Below are positions 7,539-16,606 of a stretch of DNA of 40,607 bases, piece by piece. Each line of letters starts with the position of its first letter. The first letter of the stretch is position 1. The translations under genes and the position numbers were made by a program. Below the pieces are notes generated by a model. That model was not told where the DNA came from. It did not search any database and worked only from the letters and a program-made list of their open reading frames with translations. The stretch is from positions 1-40,607 of the IMG/VR virus record IMGVR_UViG_3300045118_000070; one strand, 5' to 3'. The DNA is from a virus.

Positions 7539-7822
7539 CAGAATCCATTTTGTTGATAACCAATTAAGATACGATCATTGGTGCCATCATTTACAATTAT
7601 TCTCGTATTTGCTCCATCTAGGATGATATTGGAAGTTCCAAGCCCTAAAGCGACAGTTATGGTTCCAGCTAAAATTTTGTCAGCGACTATATTTTTAATT
7701 TGAGCATTTGTTATGGCGTTTCGATCGTAGGATGAGTCTACCTGATATCCAGACGTACTATCTGTCTCATTATTGAGACAGGTTTTAGCATTCAAAAATT
7801 GATTAAGGTTGTCTATAACCAT
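7538..7822 (-). CDS. Short tail-fibre attachment protein, 94 aa
   Basis: The product begins with a helical segment and then a repeated beta pattern (LGTSNIILDGANTRIIVNDG and RILIGYQQ). The DGANxRIIxNDGxxDRxLIG pattern is common in tail-fibre and tail-tip proteins next to trimeric fibre domains. It lies between the tail hub-like protein and the GYD-module genes, with its stop touching the next ATG. It probably connects the fibres to the tail. Confidence 0.5.
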   Translation of the reverse strand: MVIDNLNQFLNAKTCLNNETDSTSGYQVDSSYDRNAITNAQIKNIVADKILAGTITVALGLGTSNIILDGANTRIIVNDGTNDRILIGYQQNGF

Positions 7823-9229
7823 TTAATATCTCTGTATTTCATCATAATTAAGAGCATAGCCATACCAGTCAAATCTCGTATCTTTTGATGATTCCGTTAC
7901 TTTTAAAAACATTAACCTACTTCTTGCCTCATCCGGTAATCTAAACTCTTTATATCCACTTGAGACATCTCCCAAATCAATCCATTTCTTTTTACCTTTG
8001 ATAAAAGTATCAGCAAAACATACCTGAACCCTAGCATTACACCCAGGATTAAAGAATAGCCATAAATAGTTCCATTTCTTTAATACTTCCGGAGCGTTAC
8101 AGTGTATAACATGTTCAACGACTGCATTTATTGGCGATCCATTGTCAGTTAATGATGTTCCCTCAAATTGGTAACATTGGCCATTTTTGTCCCCAAAAAT
8201 AAATTGCTGATTTCCGTTTATATCCTGATACTGACAAAACGCTGTCGGTAGGTTTAAGGTATCATAATTATGCCATTCGTTTAGCTGATAATCGTAAAGA
8301 ATAGTTAGGTTATTTATAGTTTCGTCAGTTAAATCTTCTGTTACGGTACCAACAGCACAATAATAATGATATTGGAAAGCTCCAGCCGGTGCGTTCTGAA
8401 ATACAGTTCCCACAATTCCATTTCCTTTATCGTTGTATATTTGTTTTCTAATTGGATTAGAGATTATTTCGGGGCTGTTTCCACCATAAGCAAAGAAACC
8501 AAGATTATTTAACCAGAACTTAAAGTTTTCCACTTCTCCAATAGATTGTGCTGATGTTGGCCCTAGTGAGGTCGTCATGTCTAGTAAGTTATATCCATCA
8601 TACTTAAACATCGCTCCTACATTCTTTGTGGCAACTAAGCGATCTAAATTCTTCCATAAACTTAAAAGTTTCCCTGGTCCAGGAATTCTTAATGAACTAG
8701 AATCTGTTGTCCAATCACTAGCCGTACCTGTCGTTGAATAGAAAGTATCTGAGGATGTTCCCATTGCCCAGATTCTGCCTTGAAAATCGGTAAACTGTGA
8801 GGCTATTGGTGCCGATGTTGTTGTCCCGAATGAAGTGCCATTTGTGGTGTGTCTCGTGTAATTTATTCCATCTCCGACAATCATTGTATCTTCAAGTACC
8901 GCATGACCTATTTGTGTTGCGCCGGCAAAAGTTCCTCCCCCACAAACAGTCCATTCTCCAGTTCCTTGTGTTGAGTAATACAAAATACCTCCGGAAAGAC
9001 GATAATTCCAAAATTGAGTTCCATTATTTCTAGTCCAGTTAAAAAGTTGGTTTACTTGACTTCCATTAGCCGTTCCTAAATACGTAACATAACCAGACCT
9101 TTTTTTTAACGCCCCTATTAGATCATGATCTACATTGACTTCGCGAATGCAAGTTGAAATTCCTCCCGCTTCAAAAGGGGAAATTCTTAATTGTAATTCT
9201 GGTAAGTCGTAACATTGTAATGTTGGCAT
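7823..9229 (-). CDS. Tail hub/stabilisation protein, predicted beta-propeller
   Basis: The 468-aa protein shows repeated four-strand-like patterns with W, G and Y spaced along the chain (QLFNWTRNNGTQFWNY, GRIWAMGTSSDTFYS, KFWLNNLGFFAYGG), as expected of a beta-propeller. An acidic-basic C-terminal domain ends FDWYGYALNYDEIQRY. Proteins of this kind follow the head-tail connector in short-tailed phages and form the tail hub or nozzle. Assignment is from fold pattern and order, without a diagnostic motif. Confidence 0.5.
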   Translation of the reverse strand: MPTLQCYDLPELQLRISPFEAGGISTCIREVNVDHDLIGALKKRSGYVTYLGTANGSQVNQLFNWTRNNGTQFWNYRLSGGILYYSTQGTGEWTVCGGGTFAGATQIGHAVLEDTMIVGDGINYTRHTTNGTSFGTTTSAPIASQFTDFQGRIWAMGTSSDTFYSTTGTASDWTTDSSSLRIPGPGKLLSLWKNLDRLVATKNVGAMFKYDGYNLLDMTTSLGPTSAQSIGEVENFKFWLNNLGFFAYGGNSPEIISNPIRKQIYNDKGNGIVGTVFQNAPAGAFQYHYYCAVGTVTEDLTDETINNLTILYDYQLNEWHNYDTLNLPTAFCQYQDINGNQQFIFGDKNGQCYQFEGTSLTDNGSPINAVVEHVIHCNAPEVLKKWNYLWLFFNPGCNARVQVCFADTFIKGKKKWIDLGDVSSGYKEFRLPDEARSRLMFLKVTESSKDTRFDWYGYALNYDEIQRY

Positions 9230-9230
9230 T

Positions 9231-10376
9231 TTAGATTATTAAACCATCTGATACGCCAGTAATAGGTTCAACGAGTTGAATATATGTAGGACCAGTTTTG
9301 TTTCTCGGTGCAATCTCTGTTTTAAATCTTTCTAATTCCGTTTCGGCATCGTTTTCCTTTGATTTTGCTTCTCCCGGTTTCTGATCTTTGTAAAGAGATT
9401 GTGCTAGGCCATAATCAACAAATGACTTTGAAAATGGACGGATTGAAATTGGCAGTTCATCAGTATCATTGCTAAGAGGGGTAAATAGTGTCGGATAGAT
9501 GATTGAAAGTGATCCCCCGCTTTCTTCTGGTTTAATTCCAATCACGTTTTCTCCATACATATAAAAATATGGATGCGTCGTTGAGAATTGTTGATCGGGT
9601 ATCCATTCACGAATGGTTGTCTTAGTACATTGGTAGTTGTTCTGTCCCCCGTCGTAAGTCACCCAGACCCTTCTAGTTTGCCCCCTGAAGTCGCTTGCAG
9701 TAATAGTCCCCAATCCTGCTGTGCCAAACGAAACTGAAGTAGTACCGAGAGCGTAGTCTTGATTAACAGCAATAGCAGCGTTCCTCATTCTCTCCAACCA
9801 TTCATTTATCCAGTAGTTAATATCTTGATCTTTAATAAATGACGAATTCCAAAGTTTGCTCCTGATTCTTGACCTAATACTTGATAGAGAATAATAATTA
9901 TATCCTTGAGATGTTATCCAGTCGCTTTCAGTCGTAGTTACATTTAGAACTGAGTTGCGTAGATATGTACGATATGCATAGGATGTTGATCCAGAGGTGT
10001 CGTCAAATTGTGTAACTTGTCTATCAGCCTGAATAGTAACTGTACCGTTCGTCATTGGCGCGGCAGTTCCGCCCGTTCCTGCCGTTGACCGCTCAAAAAC
10101 TATTTGATCGTATTTGATAGCATAAAGTGGGGTATCGGCAGCGTGGTCATATTTTAGGGTTCCCGTTAGTGTTCCCGCTGTTCCCGAAACAGTTGCTGTC
10201 CCTAACAGGACGATTTCTGCTTGCTCTTCTCCCGTTTCCCCTACTTGTACAGCCCACGATGAACTAAATCCGTTAGGATTTTTCCATCTTAAAGTTCCCG
10301 CTCCTGCTGATTCAGGGTATGCTAAAAATGTTTGTGGGGCGTTTAATGTTAGATCGTTTGTTGTTTGTATTATCAT
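9231..10376 (-). CDS. Head-tail connector/adaptor-like protein
   Basis: I prefer the ATG at 10376 (MIIQTTNDLTLNAP, 381 aa) because it lies just after the LamG gene stop; a longer form from 10406 would overlap it. The N-terminal 130 residues are a Gly/Thr-rich beta domain. A helical section follows (SIRSRIRSKLWNSSFIKDQ, INYWINEWLERMRN), typical of gp4- or gp11-type adaptors that plug under the portal. The C-terminal helix region is Lys/Glu-rich. It comes just before the hub-like protein, consistent with a connector. Confidence 0.5.
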   Translation of the reverse strand: MIIQTTNDLTLNAPQTFLAYPESAGAGTLRWKNPNGFSSSWAVQVGETGEEQAEIVLLGTATVSGTAGTLTGTLKYDHAADTPLYAIKYDQIVFERSTAGTGGTAAPMTNGTVTIQADRQVTQFDDTSGSTSYAYRTYLRNSVLNVTTTESDWITSQGYNYYSLSSIRSRIRSKLWNSSFIKDQDINYWINEWLERMRNAAIAVNQDYALGTTSVSFGTAGLGTITASDFRGQTRRVWVTYDGGQNNYQCTKTTIREWIPDQQFSTTHPYFYMYGENVIGIKPEESGGSLSIIYPTLFTPLSNDTDELPISIRPFSKSFVDYGLAQSLYKDQKPGEAKSKENDAETELERFKTEIAPRNKTGPTYIQLVEPITGVSDGLII

Positions 10377-10378
10377 AT

Positions 10379-11080
10379 TTACCAATATTTTAGTAAACCC
10401 ATCCACCCTCTACCGCTAGAGTAAATTGTATTTATATCTCCACTATTAAGAACTCCGGTAAAAATAGCCAAATCATCTATCGCTCCGCTCCAATAATTAC
10501 CAGCACCACCATTTATAATTTGACCTATTTGGAAATTATTTACGGTTTCCCCATCTCGATTATTAGTTCCCGAGGCTGATCCATTAGCTAGAGTGCCATT
10601 TACATACATATTGACTATCGATCCTGATATGCAAACTGCATTAACCAAAGTCCACGAACTCGCTGGTAAAGCGATCGAACTCGTTTTTGTATAAACTCCC
10701 CCAGTCGGACTTGCATTATGTCCTTGAAAATATGGAAATAAAGTAGTTCCTTCTAGTCCTAAAAACCAATCGTTAAACTGAACTGAGGTATCATCATATT
10801 TTCCGCAAATAATGGGGTAGTTATTAGCAGCGTCTTTCACCCACACAGAAACACTGAAATCTCCGCTTGTCTGTAAGGCAGTTCCATTTCCAACAACTAT
10901 CTTACTTGAAGTTCCATTAAACCCAGCTCCTTGTCCATACAGGCCATTTGCAGTCCCATAGGTTATAGCTGTGTCTGATCCGTTATTTGTTCCTTTTGTG
11001 TCGTTTGAGTTTCCTTCAAATCTTGCATAGTATACGAGTCTCGGATCAGAGTATAGAGAGGTCGTTATTAATTCCGCCAT
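10379..11080 (-). CDS. LamG/concanavalin-like lectin protein 1
   Basis: The 233-aa protein follows the LamG pattern: LVYYARFEGNSNDTKG, GQGAGFNGTSSKI, a DFSVSVWVKD strand, MYVNGTLANG and GAIDDLAIFTGVL. These jelly-roll domains bind carbohydrate or act as virion decorations. It is a paralogue of 20811-21500, and both follow a Gly-Thr-rich protein, so a two-gene cassette has been duplicated. It probably decorates the tail. Confidence 0.75.
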   Translation of the reverse strand: MAELITTSLYSDPRLVYYARFEGNSNDTKGTNNGSDTAITYGTANGLYGQGAGFNGTSSKIVVGNGTALQTSGDFSVSVWVKDAANNYPIICGKYDDTSVQFNDWFLGLEGTTLFPYFQGHNASPTGGVYTKTSSIALPASSWTLVNAVCISGSIVNMYVNGTLANGSASGTNNRDGETVNNFQIGQIINGGAGNYWSGAIDDLAIFTGVLNSGDINTIYSSGRGWMGLLKYW

Positions 11081-11613
11081 TATTTTATATACCCATTAGC
11101 AGTGATTGATAGTGGACATCCAACAGATTGCTGATAAACAATAGCGCTTCCAGAAGAACCGAAGATTGGAGTCCTGAAGTTGCCTACCATTCCACCATAT
11201 TGAGCAAACGACAACGTTCCCAGAAGAGGGAGGTTTGTTCCGCCATTACCAACAACTAAAGTAGTTGCCGAACCTGCTGAAATTACAATATCTGTTATAT
11301 AAATAACTGAGCCATTTACGCCAGCTTTGATAGTTCCTAGGGTTGTGGTTCCGGTAGTGACTGTTGTAGAAAAAGCGTTTGCGTTCAAAAGGCCAATTGT
11401 GTCGACTGTTCCCGATATAATATTACCAATAGTGCCGCCCTCAACTTTGGTTACTGTTCCTTTGATTAAATTGGCAACTGCTGTTATTGTCCCCCCAAAA
11501 TCCTGAATTGTTGTTCCCGATCCGATATCTAGTTTAATTACTTGTATTTCAGTTCCACCATTGTCTAAACTATAAATTGGTGTCTGCGTGCCTTGTGTTA
11601 CTGTTACACTCAT
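11080..11613 (-). CDS. Gly-Thr-rich virion protein, 177 aa
   Basis: The N-terminal half consists of GT/GG-spaced hydrophobic strands (GGTITAVANLIKGTVTKV, IISGTVDTIGLL). The C-terminal 100 residues form a compact beta domain (VIYITDIVISAGSATTLVV) that resembles the end of the 733-aa protein at 21510-23711. It is likely a short version of that fibre-like protein. Its stop overlaps the LamG start. The family is not recognised beyond this paralogy. Confidence 0.5.
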   Translation of the reverse strand: MSVTVTQGTQTPIYSLDNGGTEIQVIKLDIGSGTTIQDFGGTITAVANLIKGTVTKVEGGTIGNIISGTVDTIGLLNANAFSTTVTTGTTTLGTIKAGVNGSVIYITDIVISAGSATTLVVGNGGTNLPLLGTLSFAQYGGMVGNFRTPIFGSSGSAIVYQQSVGCPLSITANGYIK

Positions 11614-11798
11614 GGTCTTTTAGCTATAAAATTAATATTAATAGGATAAGTTATCGATAACAGAAGGCCCATTGGTTCTCCAACTCTAATTTGTTTATTT
11701 TCTAGATAATCGACATCATTTCTATTAACGACCGAGTTTTTGGGTTTGTTTTCGATTATTTCAAGATTCTTTGGTTTGATATTTAATATCGCTCCCAT
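11610..11798 (-). CDS. Small hypothetical protein, 62 aa
   Basis: The product is Asn/Lys/Ile-rich (MGAILNIKPKNLEIIENKPK), with no membrane segment or known motif. It overlaps the genes on both sides by one to four bases, which supports translation within the tail operon. Function is unknown. Confidence 0.5.
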   Translation of the reverse strand: MGAILNIKPKNLEIIENKPKNSVVNRNDVDYLENKQIRVGEPMGLLLSITYPININFIAKRP

Positions 11799-12139
11799 TA
11801 TCCTTGTTTGACACCGTAATATAAATTGTAGACAACATTTCTAACAGCAGATTGCGTACCGTTAGCGGTAGCGGTTAGGGTAAGTGTCCCGTCAAAGAAA
11901 GTTGGCGTTCCGAACGGATGAACAGAAGCAACTGTACTTTCATCTGCTGCGGTTGAAGCGTAAACCGATCCCCCAAGGCTATCTTTTCCAACAATCGTAG
12001 CGGTTCCAGTCCCTTCTAATGCTGGCACACTAGCAACCAAAGTGCTAAGTTGTCCATTTAATACTTCGAGTGCTGTTCCAACAACAACAGTGTCTGATGT
12101 TGGGATAATAATAGTTCCCCTTTTTACCTGATATATCAT
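11798..12139 (-). CDS. Small Gly/Thr-rich virion protein, first gene of the tail operon
   Basis: The 113-aa protein has alternating Val/Thr/Ala strands (TIIIPTSDTVVVGTALEVLN, TLTLTATANGTQSAVRNVVY) and no charged clusters, which suggests an immunoglobulin-like or decoration beta fold. It is the first gene after the leader terminator at 12156-12182. Its exact role is unknown. Confidence 0.45.
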   Translation of the reverse strand: MIYQVKRGTIIIPTSDTVVVGTALEVLNGQLSTLVASVPALEGTGTATIVGKDSLGGSVYASTAADESTVASVHPFGTPTFFDGTLTLTATANGTQSAVRNVVYNLYYGVKQG

Positions 12140-12155
12140 TTTTTAATTAATTATT

Positions 12156-12182
12156 AAAAAGGCACCCTTCTCGGAGTGCCTT
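12156..12182 (-). terminator. Leader terminator of the tail operon
   Basis: GGCACTC pairs with GGGTGCC (one G-U) around a 6-nt loop, followed by five T on the minus strand. It ends transcription from the glycosyltransferase operon and, at the same time, sits in the leader of the tail operon promoter. Confidence 0.85.
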
Positions 12183-12196
12183 CTATCGCAAACTTG

Positions 12197-12214
12197 TCAG
12201 CCCATTACGTCTGA
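12197..12214 (-). promoter_or_regulatory. Conserved leader hairpin, late module copy 3
   Basis: TCAG pairs with CTGA around the 10-nt loop ACGTAATGGG. The spacer CAAGTTTGCGATAGAAGG runs into the terminator. It is nearly superimposable on the module at 5264-5282 in spacing, loop and spacer. Confidence 0.6.
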
Positions 12215-12220
12215 TGGATA

Positions 12221-12249
12221 ATCATAACCTATTTTTTATCGTCTGTCAA
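12221..12249 (-). promoter_or_regulatory. Promoter of the tail operon
   Basis: The minus strand reads TTGACA, 17 bases, TATGAT: a strong sigma70 match. The -35 box lies inside the last codons of the upstream glycosyltransferase gene. Confidence 0.8.
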
Positions 12250-13443
12250 AATTTCAGTCTGTAATTTCTCTAAAAATGGCTTCCATTTCGTTTCATACAA
12301 TGTGTCGATATTAAAATTGTTTTTAATATGTTTTCGACAATCATTTTTAACCTTACTTTGATTTTCCTTTAGAGACTTATACACCCGCTCCATTTGTTCG
12401 TATAAAGAATTAACATCTGCTGGATAAGTATATGATCCGTCGTTCGTCCAACGCGGTGTACCTGTTTTACAAGCAAATCCAGTCTTACCGTCTACAATCA
12501 ATTCTGGCATAGAATGACACGAGTTTATGATTGCAGGAACTCCTGCTGATTGAGCCTCAATAATAGTTAATCCAAAACCCTCTGTCTGTGATGGGTGCAG
12601 TAAAACATCCATTGTATTTATTTCTTTATTGATTGTATGAGAATCAGACATCCAGACTGCCTGATATGGATTAACAAACATTACTCTGTGAGCAATTCCA
12701 AGCTGTTGTGCGTATTGTTGGATTGGAAATCCAGTTGGGGCCATTTGTTGAGTGTGGATAAGGAGCATGGCTTCGGGGTGTTTGTCATAAAACATCTTGA
12801 AAGAATCTAAAGCCTCCTGAAAACCTTTGCGGGGTGGATTTTCTTTGTTGGCTGCGATCATTCCAAAAATAAACGCATCCTGTGGAATATTAAACTCAGC
12901 ACGACATTTTTCTTTGCTTAATGGTTTAAATATCTCAGTGTCAGTTCCTTCAAGAATCAAGGTTGAAGTGAACCCCGCTTTTTGGAGAGCATCTTGTCCA
13001 AACTTGGAAAACGTAACAATACGATAGGCATATTGTAATTTTTCCAACACTCCCTGTGGAACAGGGTCTTTATCTATCGGGCAATAAGGAACCCAGTATT
13101 TTATTTGTTTCAAGTGGTTTGGATCAAGTGTCCAAACATCTTGCATTGTGAAGATAACATTGGCTCCAGCGGTTGCTCCGTGAGCTATCAAAGCATCAGA
13201 CCCCCAAGGGTTATCCATTACAGGAAAACATTTTAATGTTAGTCCCTTGAAACGATCGTCAATTAAATCTTCTCCATGTAGTGTTACCGGAAATCCCTGA
13301 ATACCCCAAAATGAGTTGCAGGTCGTATTCCATCCATCTTTTAAGAAGCGATATAATAAATCTCTAGTTTCTACACCATACCCAGAATTTGTATGTACTC
13401 CGTTACTGCTCCAAAAAAGTCTTAAATCTCTTTTTTCTTTCAT
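12229..13443 (-). CDS. GT4-family glycosyltransferase
   Basis: The 404-aa product is a GT-B fold enzyme. The C-terminal nucleotide-sugar half shows MLIHTQQ, then the retaining GT4 signature HPSQTEGFGLTIIEAQSAGVP (the EX7E motif) near residue 290, followed by PAIIN. The N-terminal half has WSSNGVHTNSGYGVETRDLL. GT4 enzymes transfer sugars from nucleotide donors with retention. It is the last gene of the six-gene modification operon, and its ATG overlaps the previous stop. The donor may be the heptose made by the operon at 29-33 kb; the acceptor is unknown, and virion proteins are my inference. Confidence 0.85.
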   Translation of the reverse strand: MKEKRDLRLFWSSNGVHTNSGYGVETRDLLYRFLKDGWNTTCNSFWGIQGFPVTLHGEDLIDDRFKGLTLKCFPVMDNPWGSDALIAHGATAGANVIFTMQDVWTLDPNHLKQIKYWVPYCPIDKDPVPQGVLEKLQYAYRIVTFSKFGQDALQKAGFTSTLILEGTDTEIFKPLSKEKCRAEFNIPQDAFIFGMIAANKENPPRKGFQEALDSFKMFYDKHPEAMLLIHTQQMAPTGFPIQQYAQQLGIAHRVMFVNPYQAVWMSDSHTINKEINTMDVLLHPSQTEGFGLTIIEAQSAGVPAIINSCHSMPELIVDGKTGFACKTGTPRWTNDGSYTYPADVNSLYEQMERVYKSLKENQSKVKNDCRKHIKNNFNIDTLYETKWKPFLEKLQTEILTDDKK

Positions 13444-14120
13444 TTTATTAGCTTGTCTATTTTATTAACCACATCTTCCGTAAATTTTATTCGGTAGTTT
13501 CCTTTTTGAACATTACCGCCACCAAAATGAATTACACACAACTGCCTATCCCCTATCATGATTTTGTCGTCTTTAACGACAGCATCTTTCCATAATGGTT
13601 TTGCCGACTCGCCATATATTTTTTCCCCATCTAAACATTTTATTTTATAGTTTCCATAATCCGAAGCGAGAATATTCATCAAATCCTGTTCGCGAAATTG
13701 ATAGCGATCAAAATGTTCAGATTGACACAACTTGAACCAATGTAAGACAAATTCTTTACTTTTAAGAACAATTAGGCCGTTATTGTAATACGGGCGAATA
13801 TCCCAGCAGTTTATAGGAAACTCCGGGTTATTAAGCACTACCCCAGCATCAAAATCCCCGTTCCAAACATCATCTATATTTCCAGTAATAATCTGGTCAG
13901 CATCGAGCTTGCAAACCTCATCATATCCTTCATTAAATAATTTCATAGCAAGAATTGGTGTAGCCCGATAGTAGAATTTAGGATCATTAAATTCTTCAAC
14001 GAATTTCTGGTCGAATAGTTTTAATTCAATATCTGAAAATTTAGCCAGAGATTTTTTCAATTTTTCATAATGCGGCAGGTTGTTATTGTCGGCAATTGTA
14101 TAGAAACAGCGTTTAGTCAT
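13440..14120 (-). CDS. GT-A glycosyltransferase (GT8-like)
   Basis: The 226-aa protein carries a DxD metal/nucleotide-sugar motif (EVCKLDADQIITGNIDDVW, residues about 68-86), an FNSGL-like YYNNGLIVLKS and a C-terminal VIHFGGG resembling the HF/G metal-binding motif of GT8 enzymes. It is shorter than many GT8 members. It overlaps both the GroEL stop and the GT4 start, so the genes are translationally coupled. It is probably one of two sequential transferases in virion or host-surface glycan synthesis. Confidence 0.75.
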   Translation of the reverse strand: MTKRCFYTIADNNNLPHYEKLKKSLAKFSDIELKLFDQKFVEEFNDPKFYYRATPILAMKLFNEGYDEVCKLDADQIITGNIDDVWNGDFDAGVVLNNPEFPINCWDIRPYYNNGLIVLKSKEFVLHWFKLCQSEHFDRYQFREQDLMNILASDYGNYKIKCLDGEKIYGESAKPLWKDAVVKDDKIMIGDRQLCVIHFGGGNVQKGNYRIKFTEDVVNKIDKLIK

Positions 14121-15705
14121 CTTTTACATCGTCAGTAATAATACAAGCCGTAGTTAGCATCATTGTTGCAGCAGAAACAGCATTCGTAAGTGCTGACCTA
14201 GTAACCTTAACTGGGTCAAGAATTCCTGCCTTAATCATGTCTTTAAATTCCCCATCCATAACGTCTATTCCCATTGGGTATTTTACAGACTGCATTTTTC
14301 CCCAAACTTCGGCATAGTCATAACCGGCGTTATCTACAAGGCGTTTAAATGGCCCTAAAAGGGCTTCTCGGAGTATTTTAGCCCCAACACTACCATCTTC
14401 TTTCCAAAAGGCTTCTTGTGACACTTGTAATAATGCAATTTCTCCACCAGCGATAACCCCATCCTCAATAGCAGCCTTTGTAGCATTAATAGCATCGATG
14501 ACCCTCTCCTTCTTTTCTTTTAGTTCCGTTTCGGTGTTAGCCCCCACCCTAATAACGGCTACCCCCCCCGAAAGCCTAGCAAGACGTTGTTTTTTTGTTT
14601 CTCTTTCAAAGTCTGTTTGTGAGGCACTAATCTGTTCTTCAAGTTCAAACATTCGATGAATAATTGCCTCTTTGTTTTTGCCCTCGTTTATAAATATGGT
14701 GCGATCACGCTCAATAATAACCTTTTCTACTCTACCCAATTCTTCAATCTCCACAGTTTTTAGATCACGCCCACTATCGTTCAAAACAACCTTTCCGTTA
14801 GTTAATCTGGCAATATCTTCTAGTTCTTCTATTCTTTGGCTACTAAACGCTGGAGCTTGAATTGCAACAACATCAACGACACCCTTTATTTTATTAACGA
14901 CTAAAGTGGCAAGAGCTTCTTCTACAACTTCGCCTGCAATAATTAAAATTTTAGTTGGTTCTCCTTTCTCGGTCGTATATTTCAAGAACTTCTCCATAAA
15001 AGGAACAATGTCAAAATTATGGTTTATTTTCTTATCAGTCAGTAGAATGTATGGATTATCCATCTCGGCAACCATCTTTTCTTGGTTGGTGATGAAATAA
15101 TTTGACAAGTAGCCTCGATTAATCTCCATTCCCTGTTTGTAATCAATCGTTGTTTCAAACGAACTCCCCTCCTCCACCGTTATAACCCCATTCTTTCCTG
15201 TCTTTTTGATTGATTCAGCAACCAATTCTCCTATTTTCTCATTAGCTGACGAGATGGTGGCAATCTGTTTTATTTCCTCGTCTGTGGTTATTTTTTTAGC
15301 TAAACGATCGAGACTTTCAACACATTTTACGAGAGCCTTATCGATGTCATTTTTGATTGTCATGGGGTTTATTCCGGCCTCGATATTCTTAAACCCTTCT
15401 TTAATAATTGATTGTCCAAGAATGGTCGCCGTTGTCGTTCCATCTCCTGCTTTGTCGTTGGTCTTTACGGCTGCCTCTTTCAAAATCTCAGCACCCATAT
15501 CAGCAAAATAATCTTTCAGGTTTATTGATTTTGCCACCGAGACTCCATCGTGCCAGACAACAGGTGGTCCATAGGGTTGATTAACCGCCACATTGCGCCC
15601 TTTGGGGCCAAGAGTTGATCCTACAGCATCCCCCAGAACATTAACACCACGCAACAGTTTACGACGAGCTTTGGTATTAAAGAGAATCTTTTTTGCTATT
15701 TTCAT
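14113..15705 (-). CDS. groEL: Phage-encoded chaperonin GroEL
   Basis: The full-length 530-aa 60-kDa chaperonin has GPKGRNV, GDGTTTAT (ATP phosphate loop with the catalytic-site Asp), and the RVIDAINATKAA segment containing the conserved hydrolysis Asp. The normally Gly-rich VAGGGVAL loop reads IAGGEIALL here, a Gly-to-Glu change in the nucleotide pocket. The C-terminus stops at ITDDVKDD and lacks the GGM tail. It is translated with GroES (ATGA overlap). Phage chaperonins fold capsid or tail proteins; placement between FkbM and glycosyltransferase genes is unusual. Confidence 0.95.
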   Translation of the reverse strand: MKIAKKILFNTKARRKLLRGVNVLGDAVGSTLGPKGRNVAVNQPYGPPVVWHDGVSVAKSINLKDYFADMGAEILKEAAVKTNDKAGDGTTTATILGQSIIKEGFKNIEAGINPMTIKNDIDKALVKCVESLDRLAKKITTDEEIKQIATISSANEKIGELVAESIKKTGKNGVITVEEGSSFETTIDYKQGMEINRGYLSNYFITNQEKMVAEMDNPYILLTDKKINHNFDIVPFMEKFLKYTTEKGEPTKILIIAGEVVEEALATLVVNKIKGVVDVVAIQAPAFSSQRIEELEDIARLTNGKVVLNDSGRDLKTVEIEELGRVEKVIIERDRTIFINEGKNKEAIIHRMFELEEQISASQTDFERETKKQRLARLSGGVAVIRVGANTETELKEKKERVIDAINATKAAIEDGVIAGGEIALLQVSQEAFWKEDGSVGAKILREALLGPFKRLVDNAGYDYAEVWGKMQSVKYPMGIDVMDGEFKDMIKAGILDPVKVTRSALTNAVSAATMMLTTACIITDDVKDD

Positions 15706-16013
15706 TCTATTATTGCTAGTAATTCATTATAATTAACTATAAGATATTCTTCTCCTTCGTGTGTAATTTCCTGGTTCGTCCATTTTTTATATGCGACAAT
15801 CATTCCAATCTTTAGATCGGCGTATCCTTTTGCAAGCGTCATCCCCCCAATCGGCATTATTTCGCCTTGAAAAAATATAACATCAGAAGTGGCAACTATC
15901 TTTCCTTTCATTGGTTTATCTTTGCTTGAGTCTGGTAGATATAATCCACCGGATGTTTTTCCATCATCCTCTATTGGCCTTATTAACACATATCCAGGAA
16001 GCGGTTGTATCAT
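15702..16013 (-). CDS. groES: Phage-encoded co-chaperonin GroES
   Basis: The 103-aa protein has the GroES layout: MIQPLPGYVLIRPIE, the mobile loop with GKTSGGLYLPDSS (GroEL-binding GGLYL), a GKIVATSD turn, a roof-loop region and the closing YLIVNYNELLAIIE strand. It caps the chaperonin ring. The gene precedes groEL and overlaps its ATG by 4 bases; its own ATG overlaps the FkbM stop, so stoichiometry is probably set by translational coupling. Confidence 0.95.
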   Translation of the reverse strand: MIQPLPGYVLIRPIEDDGKTSGGLYLPDSSKDKPMKGKIVATSDVIFFQGEIMPIGGMTLAKGYADLKIGMIVAYKKWTNQEITHEGEEYLIVNYNELLAIIE

Positions 16014-16606
16014 ATTCTTTCAGCAGTCCAATTTGCCTCTCCTTCATGATTGGTAATTTTGAAACCGTTTTCTTTTAAGAATTCATCTCCCACATGGTGT
16101 TCTCCAATGATAAATTTAATCTTATCGGCAACCTCAGGAAAATCTACCGAACCAAAAACGCGCAACTCTCCGTCCTCAATATCTATTTTAAGTACATCCA
16201 CCTGTTCAATATTGTGTTCTTTCATAAATGTGGCCAATGTTTGTGTTTTTACTTTAATATTTGCGGTTGGATGATATCCTAACGTATGTGATCCCCTACT
16301 ACCAACAACAAGGTCATCAAATCCATTTTTGTCACTAAGAGCTAGATTGCAGGGTATTATTTTGTAAAGATTGTGTTTTGTAACAAAATCGTTTATTTCC
16401 TTGAAAGATGTAGGTTCTGGCTCAATTGCGTATATTTTTTCTGCCGTATGATACATCCAATAAGAGAACTCGCCACCACAAGCTCCAACATCGATAACTG
16501 TTTTTAGAGAACCTCTTTTGGCTCGTTTGTATTCATGCTCAACGAATACTTCTCTGTAAAAACGATCTTGATCGTAAATATCATTTAGTTCTTGTTCCCA
16601 AGTCAT
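16010..16606 (-). CDS. FkbM-like SAM methyltransferase 2
   Basis: The 198-aa Rossmann methyltransferase has VIDVGACGGEFSYW (SAM-binding motif I), AIEPEPTSF (motif II acidic), NLALSDKNG and DVLKIDIEDGEL (motif typical of FkbM). FkbM enzymes O-methylate sugars, polyketides or other hydroxyls. It overlaps both the first FkbM and GroES. Substrate is not visible; with two glycosyltransferases in the same operon, a glycan hydroxyl is the natural guess. Confidence 0.85.
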   Translation of the reverse strand: MTWEQELNDIYDQDRFYREVFVEHEYKRAKRGSLKTVIDVGACGGEFSYWMYHTAEKIYAIEPEPTSFKEINDFVTKHNLYKIIPCNLALSDKNGFDDLVVGSRGSHTLGYHPTANIKVKTQTLATFMKEHNIEQVDVLKIDIEDGELRVFGSVDFPEVADKIKFIIGEHHVGDEFLKENGFKITNHEGEANWTAERI

